Part shown: in pieces, positions 56,713-64,000 of the stretch | Layout of the letters: every line of letters begins with the position of its first letter | Numbering within the stretch: the first letter of the stretch is position 1 | Origin: Agelaius tricolor | Lineage: Eukaryota; Chordata; Aves; Passeriformes; Icteridae | Assembly: GCA_023055355.1 (NCBI GenBank) | Contig: JALJCS010000028.1 | Coordinates: forward strand, 7,874,418-7,938,417 | Direction of reading: 5' to 3' | Length of the DNA stretch: 64,000 nucleotides | The notes under the pieces: model-generated | What the model was told of the DNA's origin: nothing | What the model saw: only the letters and a program-made list of their open reading frames with translations | The model's database searches: none | Translations under genes and position numbers: made by a program

Positions 56713-58395
56713 TATTTTAGGAGCTGGCTCACTTAACCCCTGCCCTTGGTTAGGGATGAGCCCAGCCTGACACCAGGGAGCTGGTGTCCCCTGACTTGGG
56801 TCTTGGTGGTTTAGGGTTCTCTGTAAAATCACTCATTAAAGACAGTCACCAAGAGGAACTGATGAAACTTTGAGCAATTCCCTTCTGAATCTGTCCTTTA
56901 AGAGATCTGTTCTCTCTCCCTGGTCCTTTTTGTTTCCCCAGTGTCAGGTGTTTGCTGCCAAATCTGGTGTCCTCTTGATCACACCTCTGTGTTCCCCTGC
57001 CCCCCTTGCCTTGCCCCCTTCAGTCTCGAGAGAGAGGGGTCTATGCAGTGTTTCCAGGAGGCTCAGGTCTTGGCCTCATCTTCATTCCTTGGGAGCTGGC
57101 TCCCACGTGAGGTAGCAGAGGCTTTCCCAGCCCCCTGCTTCCACCACCCCTTCCCTCCCTCCCTCCCTCTCTGCATCCCCTGTGTCCTCCTGTGAGCACT
57201 CCAGGGCACTCTGTGCTTCTGGGCTAGCGAGAGGTGAAGTTAGGCTCTGTGTTTGCATTTAGTTTCCCCGACAACACGTCTAGCTTCACGGGGAGTTTTC
57301 TAAGGGCCACAGGGAGCCTGCAGGGACCTGAGGGTGATGAGCTATTACTCTTCACTCTCCCTTTCATGTCTTTTCCCCCTTGGTTTTCTTCACAACCTGT
57401 GGGGAGATTGATGGCAGGATTGTGATGTAGATGTTAGCAGTTCTGCTTGATTTATAGAGTTACTTAGGCTGAGTGAGGCTACTTATGCTCCTCTGGATAG
57501 TAAACCTTTTAACCAGACTAAAAAATTAATAACAAATAAATAAGACAAGGAAGAGAAACTAGATTAGAAAAGCTGATCCTCTTGGCTTTATGTTATCTGA
57601 AAGAAAGATGGTGAGGACAGAAGGCTCCCAGGGAGCTGCTGCTCAGCCTGGGGAGCCCAAGACCCTGCTCACTGCATTGGGCTGGAGCACTGAGAGCAGG
57701 TTTTCATAGGAAGGAAACTGCTGAAATGTCTTATCAAAGATCCTGCATTGACAAATGAACTGGGAAGTTTGCTGCAGGACACAAGGGACTTCTGAGCTTC
57801 AATCTGTCCTCTATCAGTGCTTTTTCTCTGCTGTTACTCGATTTGCAATAGTACCTAAATTGCAAAGGCGGTGGGCCTGCTAAGCTGGGCAAGAAATCCC
57901 TTCCCAGTGGGTGATCCATGAAGGGGAGCCAGGGCAGAAGGGGAGCCTGCATGGTGTCCTTTGCCCAAAGAGAAAGAACAGTAGCAGAGCGGGTGGCAGA
58001 ATCAGAATTCCTTTTTTCCCCTCTTCTTTACACTCGGCTCCTTCTGTTAATTGTAGAAGCTTCCTGTGTTACTTGTATGCAGAAGGGCGTTCTTTTCTTG
58101 TCCTTTGGAGGTTCCAGGGCACACGAGTGCAGAGCAAGGCAAAGGCAAGGGCAGAGATGAGGAGCTTTGCCTTGGCACTCGGGCGAGAAGCAGACCGTGA
58201 GTGGCTCTCTCAGTGAGGAAGCTGGGGGTAGACAAGATCAAAGCACATTTAGAGTAATTTTTGAGATCTGCCTAGGAAAAGGTTCAGACGTGCGTTACTA
58301 AAGAGCTGTGAGGAAGGATTAGTCCTGTCCTTGCTCGAAGTTGAACCACTTTCCCCACCAGCTGTGCCAGATGCCTGCCAGGAGCCGGTGGAGCA
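56713..58395. other. Non-coding stretch
   Basis: A (CCCT)n run lies at about 57153-57170. The part at 57505-57600 is AT-rich with AATAACAAATAAATAAG words. No gene recognised. Confidence 0.55.
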
Positions 58396-58399
58396 GGTC

Positions 58400-58550
58400 A
58401 GCGGTGGGTGAGGGTGTCAGAGGAGCCCGGGGGTGAGGCAGAGGGGCCGGGGCTGTCCCCGTTCAGCCTCCGAGGGCACAAGGGCGCTGCCCTGGGCCGG
58501 GCTGCGGCGGGGCAGGTCGGGGGTGCTTGCGGCAGCCAGGGAGGCAGCGC
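58400..58550. other. Small GC-rich, CpG-bearing patch
   Basis: About 150 bases with several CpG and GGGCCGGG-type words. Too short to be called a CpG island, and unlike a known repeat. Confidence 0.4.
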
Positions 58551-58729
58551 GGTGCTGAGCGTTTGAAGGTGTCCATCCTGCCCTGCTGCCTGCCAGCCAG
58601 CTCGGCTCTTCAGCAGGGACTCTGCGGACTCTGGAGGACTTTTTGAGTTGCAGCCCATTGCACCATTGCAGCAGGAGCGGCTGTGCTAGGGCCAGCTCAC
58701 TCCTAGTGTGAGGTCTGCACTGCCTTTCT

Positions 58730-58915
58730 CTCCCTGGCCAGTGATATATGGCATAAATTAGGCCTCTGAAGGGGGATACTGCATCCTTAAGAAGAAATAT
58801 GTCCTCATTTTTCTTAAACACCGTTTGCACTGAGTGAAATGTTTAGAAGGGACGCTGAGGGATAACTTTATTTCTTACTAGGGAGTTCAGAGCCGTTCAG
58901 TTAAACCCATAAAAC
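58730..58915. promoter_or_regulatory. AT-richer regulatory-like island
   Basis: Unique segment from GTGATATATGGCATAAATTA to CAGTTAAACCCATAAAACAC, with AACACCGTTTGCACTG between. Composition contrasts with the GC-rich left flank. Confidence 0.4.
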
Positions 58916-59166
58916 ACTGGGAGTAGGGAAGCTGACAGCCTGCCCGTGCATTAGAAAAGCCATTACTCATCTGGGGGAAGTTCACCCCATGCTGGAGCCT
59001 TGTGTTACCAGTGGGGTGGTCTAGGGGAAAACATGGGATCATCTCCCATGGCCATCTAAGGGGTCAGTAGGATGATCAGAGGTGGAAAAGACTCTGTAAC
59101 GATCCAGCACTGTGACATAGAGTGCTGATACAGAGACCTCAGAGCACTGGGTAAGGTTCACTGGTG
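58916..59166. other. Non-coding stretch
   Basis: Nothing recognisable. Confidence 0.5.
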
Positions 59167-59292
59167 GATAATTGTCCTCACTCCCCTCCCCTGCATGGGG
59201 AAACTTTAGGCACAGAAAGCTGGGGAGACTGATGGCTACACTGTGGTTGGAAACCAGGCTGGAAACCAGCATTTCTGGTTCTTAATCCCCAG
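59167..59292 (-). mobile_element. Probable MIR-type SINE, reverse orientation
   Basis: CATGGGGAAACTTTAGGCAC, then AAGCTGGGGAGACTGATGGC and CCAGCATTTCTGGTTCTTAA, match the reverse-complement MIR order (atggggaaactgaggcacag, then the aggttaagtgac region, then aatcccagct). Diverged but legible across about 125 bases. Confidence 0.6.
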
Positions 59293-59698
59293 CTTGAATC
59301 ACCAAAACCAAATTCTATTCCAGAGGCAAGGAGTGAAGGACTGACCTCCTGTTCCGTTTCTGTCACAAAGCCGTGTTCCCAAGTGGAGCCGAGAGTCCTG
59401 ACTCCATCTTCATTGCACCAACGTGCAGCCCTTTCTCCCCAGTGGGGTTTAGAAAACCTCCTGGAAGATGAAGGCAGGGGCTTGTAGATAATAGGAATGG
59501 GAATTCCTGTCCTGGCTGGTGGTTGGTGCTGTGGTGAGCTGCATTAGAGGTGGGGGTGTGCGAGCTCCTGCCAGAGCCCGCGCCTGGCCAGTGCAGGCTG
59601 CCACCATTCCCTCAGTGAGTGGCTGTTCGAGAGGACAGGGCCACCCAGGGCACCCAGAGTCGTGGCAGACAAGGCATTGGCCACCAAGGGGGTGGTGA
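59293..59698. other. Non-coding stretch
   Basis: Nothing recognisable. Confidence 0.5.
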
Positions 59699-59699
59699 C

Positions 59700-59965
59700 T
59701 TTCTCTTTGATATTTTATTTTTGGAGGCTTGACACCAAAAGATTTAATATTTGTTTGAAATGAGAAACAGTTCTCGAGTGAATTTGGAGAGCCTGGGAAT
59801 TAATGTCAGACCCCCCTCCCCTCCCTAAACATCCCTCCTCCCCGTCAACTGAGTCCCCCCCTTTCAATTTCTGAAGCTTGCTGATTTGAATATTTATAAA
59901 TATCAGTAAATTATTTATTGTAGCAATCTGCTGTGCCATTTCACCAATCGCCGTTAACACTTTAG
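59700..59965. promoter_or_regulatory. AT-rich island split by a C-rich tract
   Basis: Two AT-rich halves (59700-59802 and 59868-59965) flank a C-rich stretch (59808-59862) with several C runs that could form a quadruplex on the minus strand. The left half has TTTGATATTTTATTTTTGG. The right half has GATTTGAATATTTATAAATA and ATTTATTGTAGCAATC. An 81-codon minus frame (59715-59960) crosses both halves and the C tract and shows no recognisable domain. Confidence 0.45.
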
Positions 59966-61675
59966 GGCTTGCTCTTCAGGAGGATGCGACTGGAGGAGAC
60001 GGGCACCTGGCGGCGGGGGGCAGGCACTGGGGAGGGGGCCCTGCCCGCCTGTCTGCGGTGCCAGGAGGGGCTCTCTCTGTGGGCAGCACTGGGAGGGTTG
60101 AGATGGAGAGGATGGGGACCTTCTGTGTCCAGTACCAGGGGACACTGGGAGAGGACGTGGCTAAAAAGGGAGGCTTTTCTGTTGTTGGGAGAGGGCGGTG
60201 AGGGGGTGGCCTAAGGGGGTGGGTGGGCTGTTTGTGCCCTGTGGCATGCAGGGACCTGGCTCTGCACTCACTACTCTTCACTTGTAGTGTCTGTTCCCCT
60301 GAGAGGAAAATTCCTCTTGGTTTCTCCTGTCCCATTCCCTCCTTTTAGAATTGCACTCCTGCACAGAAAACACACACTGCTCAGAGATGCTGTGGCTGTT
60401 TTCTGTTTGGGTAAAGGAGGGGCTCCCTGTATTCATAAGCTCTTCTCCCAGAGAAGCCCCAGCAGCAGCACAAGAGCAGCCGAATGGCCAGGTGAGGAAC
60501 AGGCTGGCAGCCCCAGTGCAGGGCACCAGGATCTCTGGAGCCCATGGGGCATCCTGTCACTCGCTGCCCAGTGCTTGCCCTGCACTGGGGCTGGGGGATC
60601 AGGAAATCACAGCTGAGCTCTGCAGCTGAGAGGGTTGAGCAAAGGGAAGCATCTGGGCTTGCTGAAGGGAACTGGCACTGCTCTCTGCCCCTTTGGGCCA
60701 GGGCTGAACCAGGGTTCAGCTCTCTGGGAGCTGCAAACAGGGAGAAAAGTAGGCCCTCGTGGGTCTATAATTGCTACAATTGTGGGGGGCAGGAGAAAGT
60801 CAAGCAGTGAGGACTGGAGGCAGACTGTGCTCTGGCAGTCTGTGGGGACCAGAGCAGCATCCCCAGCCTTTCCTCCCCAGTTTATAGGTGGGGTGTGTGG
60901 GGAGAGCCCTCATGGCTGTGGGAAAGCAGGGAGTGAAGCTGGCAGCTCTTGGGTAAGGACACCCTGGCTGCTCACTTCGTTTCCCCTCCCACGTCTTTGA
61001 TTCTCCTTCTCCTGCCTGCCCAGTGCTGAGCTGGAGCCTGTCATGTCTGACTCTCGCACCGAGGGCTTTCCCCAGCTCCTTGCAGGCACGCACAGGCGGG
61101 ATCCATGCTTCCAGGGCAGAGGACGTTGTTAAAGAGCCTTTGTGAACTCCCCAAGGTCAGCCAGAACAGACAGCATCCACTAATCCAAGGTCATTTCCTG
61201 GGCTAAAAGCAATAAAATGTTTTATTGATAAACTGAAGAGAGGAGAATACGCACTAAATCCACTCTCAGACGTTGTGGGCCATGCCTGGGGTGTTCTGCC
61301 TTTGCCCTGGCCCTGCCTAGGGTAATAGACAGGTCTTCATGCTGGAGGGAAAATATTTTCTGGTAGGGGCTGAGCACTTGGCTGCCTTCCCTGCCTCCTC
61401 CCAGCATGTGGCTGGGCAGTGCCAGGGCATTGCTCCTTAGAAGCATGTTCCCAATGCTCCACTGGCCTTCTGCTGTGAAGGTTTGGCTCCATTTTAGGGA
61501 CTGCAGCTCAAGTGTGAAGAGGCTCCAGTGTGCAGCATCCTCACCTCCCACCCCAGCGAGCCATGCTGTCCTCCCTGCTTGGGACTGACTACTGGGCAGA
61601 CTGGAGTGTCTCCAGTCAAGTTTGCACCACAGTGGTTAAAAAAGAAAAGGACTGTGCATGCATGTCAGCCCTCCT
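59966..61675. other. Non-coding stretch
   Basis: GC-rich at 59985-60060. No gene or repeat recognised. Confidence 0.55.
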
Positions 61676-61677
61676 TT

Positions 61678-61735
61678 CTTCCCCCTCCCCGCCCCAAATA
61701 ATGCTGTTAATAATTAATCGAATGAGAGCTGCAGC
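61678..61735. promoter_or_regulatory. Short AT-rich patch
   Basis: AATAATGCTGTTAATAATTA with ATCGAATGAG beside it is a compact homeodomain-type cluster in GC-rich DNA. Too short to judge. Confidence 0.25.
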
Positions 61736-62655
61736 TCCTGGAAAGCTGGCAGTGGGACCTCCCTCCTGAACGGAGCTGCTCAGCTGGGCTTAAAACTCTT
61801 CAATAGGAATATGAAAGCTCCATCTGTTCGACGTACCCGGCCTTGTGAAGTGACAGCGCTGTCCCTCCCCAGCCAGCACCCTCTCCCCCCAGAACGGGCC
61901 CTCCTGCCCCGGGGGCAGGGGACTGCCCTGCACCCCGGCTCTTCCACAGCAGCAAATTCCTGCTGTTACCCTCCACCCATGCCAGCTGCTTCACCCAGCT
62001 CCCGTACGCCTTTTTCTCCAGCTGGGACCCTTCCTCCCCTCTGTCAGGGTGTGTTTTCATTAACCCCACGCTAAAGCCAGGCTTGGGTTCTCTCCTCCTC
62101 TCCCTGCAAAGCTGGACTTATAATCTGTGTAGCAGTTTGCCCCTTGGCTGGGATGGCCCGTTTCTGTCCAGGCTGCAGATCCTTTTGTTCCTGCACACCG
62201 TGTGTCCCCCACAGCCCATTTTCTGCCGCGGGGGAGGCAGGGCTGAGCCGTGCCCAGCTTGCAGCACTGCACTGTGGAGTTGGGTGAGCTGTCGCAGGGC
62301 TGCATGGAGGGAGAGAGCCAGGGTGTGCAGGGGAGGTGCTGGCAGCACGTGGGGACCCAGGGCAGGGGGTGAAGCAGGGGCAGCAGCCTGGGCTGACAGG
62401 GCAGCAGAATGGCCAGGTGAGCTCTGTGCACCTCTCTGCCAGCCCTGGCTGCAGCAAGGTCTGCCTCTCCTTCAAAGCGAGGATTGCCATCAAGATGCCA
62501 CCGCGATGGGTACAGAGGGGGGAAGAGCCTGTGTCTCCTCGAAGGGTGTGGAGAGGGGGAAAGAGGAGTAAACTCCCGGTGGCATTGTTTTCAGAGGAAG
62601 TGCTCAGTGTAAATAGAGCTTGTGGGAGAGTTTGTCCCGGGCAGAGATGAAAAGT
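61736..62655. other. Non-coding stretch
   Basis: GC-rich with frames of up to 162 codons on both strands. No domain recognised. Confidence 0.55.
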
Positions 62656-62659
62656 CCCT

Positions 62660-62785
62660 GTGACAGGATCAGGTTATAAATGGCTTCCTTAGATTGATGT
62701 GAAATCAAAACATTTCTATTTAGACGAAGAAAATGAAGGGGGATGTTTACTTAGCCTGGAATCTTTAAACAGTGATTTGGGGTGG
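62660..62785. promoter_or_regulatory. AT-richer regulatory-like island
   Basis: Unique sequence from GGTTATAAATGGCTTCC through GATTGATGTGAAATCAAAAC to ATCTTTAAACAGTGATTTGG. Motif content (GATTGATG is PBX-like) and composition resemble the other islands. Confidence 0.35.
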
Positions 62786-64000
62786 GGAGCTCGGCCTGGG
62801 GGGAAGGTGCCTCTGCCTGGCTCCTGGGATCCGGCAGTGCCGACCTTGGGCAGATACAAAGATCCCTCATCCAGCAGCTTCTCTCCCGCTGCCCGAGAGA
62901 ATGAAACACAGGTGCTCTGGTGTCCTCCAACCTGAGGCTCATGTTTAGCATTTCTCTGTAAGGGTTTCACTTCTGCTCGTGGACTTGACCGCCTAAAAGA
63001 AGGGAACAGGAATCTGCCTCCCATTCCATAGACAAGGAAGTAAGGGAATGAAAAGATAAAATGTGTCCAGACTTGGAGAGAGGTGGCTGCAAGGTTGGCA
63101 GGAGAAGCTGGAGGTTTTGATTTCCACCTGTATTGGAATAGGTGAGATATAGAGCCCTGGTATTTCAGAGCAAATGCCATTCCAGGAAGGTCTCTGGGAG
63201 GGTTAATTCTATAGATCAGGGAAGTGGCATGTTTTCAGAACTTGCTTTATTTTTAGCTTAAACTTTAGGAAAAGATTCTCAAAATGTTAAAGAGAAAAAA
63301 TCCCAAACAAAAGAAGGGAAAGGAAGGATGCCAAGGGGCAGGGCAGGAGCTGGGGGGCAGAAGCTGGAGAGGTAGAGGGGCAAAGCCAGGGTTTGTGAGA
63401 TGGAAGGAGGCAGAGCAGGAATGGAAGACAAGTTGCAGGCTCCCTGGAATTGCTGCATACGCGGCAAGTGCAGCCTCAGGAACGTCTGTTCCTCTTTTCC
63501 TTTGAATAAATATTTATATATTCATTTGCCAGCTGGTGCACACACTTGGCTGCTCACCTCCAGACCAGAATAATGGGATCTGCCTTCCTGGCAGAAAGGG
63601 GTAGGGCAGTGAGGATTTGGGCTGCCGAACGTGTGCCTCCCAGTTATCTCCAGCTGCGAGCGGTGCTGATCTCACCAGTTAAGTAGGGCTGGCTATCGTG
63701 AGAGCATGGACAGGGAATCACCAGGCAGTGTTTGGGAGAGAGGCTGGTGATTCCGTGCTGACCCAGTGCCCTGGCCCCGGGCAGGCACCGCATGGAGGCT
63801 CCGTCCCAGCCACCTGCAGCCAGCGGGGCTCTCCTGGCCCTTGGCCTGAGCCCACAGGCGTGAGCTGTAGGTGTCCTGGCCAGGCTCCACTTGGAGCTCA
63901 CGGCAGCCTCCTGATACTCCCTCTGTGGTACCAGTTGGACATAGGATCAGCCTTCACTTTGTGCCCTAAATAGTGGGAATGCAATTGGAAGGGGGGGGTG
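62786..64000. other. Non-coding stretch to window end
   Basis: No gene recognised. The segment at 63490-63535 has an AATAAATATTTATATATTC AT patch. A G run closes the window (63991-63998). Confidence 0.55.

Noticed and set aside
59715..59960. 81-codon minus frame beginning MLTAIGEMAQQIATINNLL
   Set aside because: Looks protein-like at first, but spans a C-rich tract and AT-rich regulatory-like DNA, with no domain and no clear splice context.
62990..63110. Possible reverse MIR trace
   Set aside because: Only scattered words agree (a CATAGACAAGGAAGT-like string). Too weak to call.
1..64000. tRNA, rRNA, microRNA, CRISPR and bacterial or phage systems
   Set aside because: No cloverleaf with A/B boxes, no known microRNA seed hairpin I recognise, no direct-repeat array with spacers, and no prokaryotic gene organisation.

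Overview
This is vertebrate nuclear DNA, most likely from a bird. The deciding evidence is a well-preserved CR1 LINE 3' end at 7131-7452, which closes with the octamer-like tail copies typical of avian CR1. Two more CR1 tails lie in the opposite orientation (15771-15885 and 49408-49486), along with several very old MIR-type SINE fragments. There are no Alu, B1 or L1 elements. The sequence is GC-rich with few young repeats, which suits a bird macrochromosome arm or microchromosome. There is nothing bacterial, plasmid or phage-like here.

I find no protein-coding gene I can name. Nearly all open frames are chance frames in GC-rich or pyrimidine-rich DNA. The window reads as a large intron or intergenic regulatory territory, probably of a developmental gene, though the gene cannot be identified from the sequence. 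Two short exon-like segments (25599-25647 and 31291-31385) and one long anonymous minus-strand frame (51561-52514) are the only coding candidates, all at low confidence.

Layout. 1-6.6 kb: non-coding, with a pyrimidine run and a CpG-rich block near 3.0-3.25 kb. 6.6-9.2 kb: an AT-rich regulatory-like block, the best CR1 copy, a hairpin-bearing AT-rich block and a long purine tract. 9.2-19.6 kb: mostly featureless, with scattered AT-rich islands, one of which holds a perfect RFX X-box (15342-15355). 19.7-20.8 kb: a strongly AT-rich block against a CpG-rich block that contains a GC minisatellite. 22.6-24.5 kb: old SINEs. 24.8-26.2 kb: the main CpG island, split by a short AT-rich core that ends in a good splice donor; this is the best promoter candidate. 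27.4-27.6 kb: a second small CpG block. 28-45 kb: featureless stretches with old repeats, AT-rich islands (29.55-29.77 kb carries an octamer) and a 600-base pyrimidine tract at 38.6-39.2 kb. 45.3-46.7 kb, 50.9-51.1 kb and 53.7-54.9 kb: further AT-rich islands, the last with a 41-base A run and a G-rich flank. 55-64 kb: GT-rich and purine tracts, more AT-rich islands (56.6, 58.8, 59.8 and 62.7 kb) and one more MIR.

The repeated pattern of 100-400 base AT-rich, homeodomain-site-rich islands in GC-rich DNA, plus CpG islands, looks like a conserved non-coding element landscape. Conservation itself cannot be seen from one sequence, so these entries have modest confidence.
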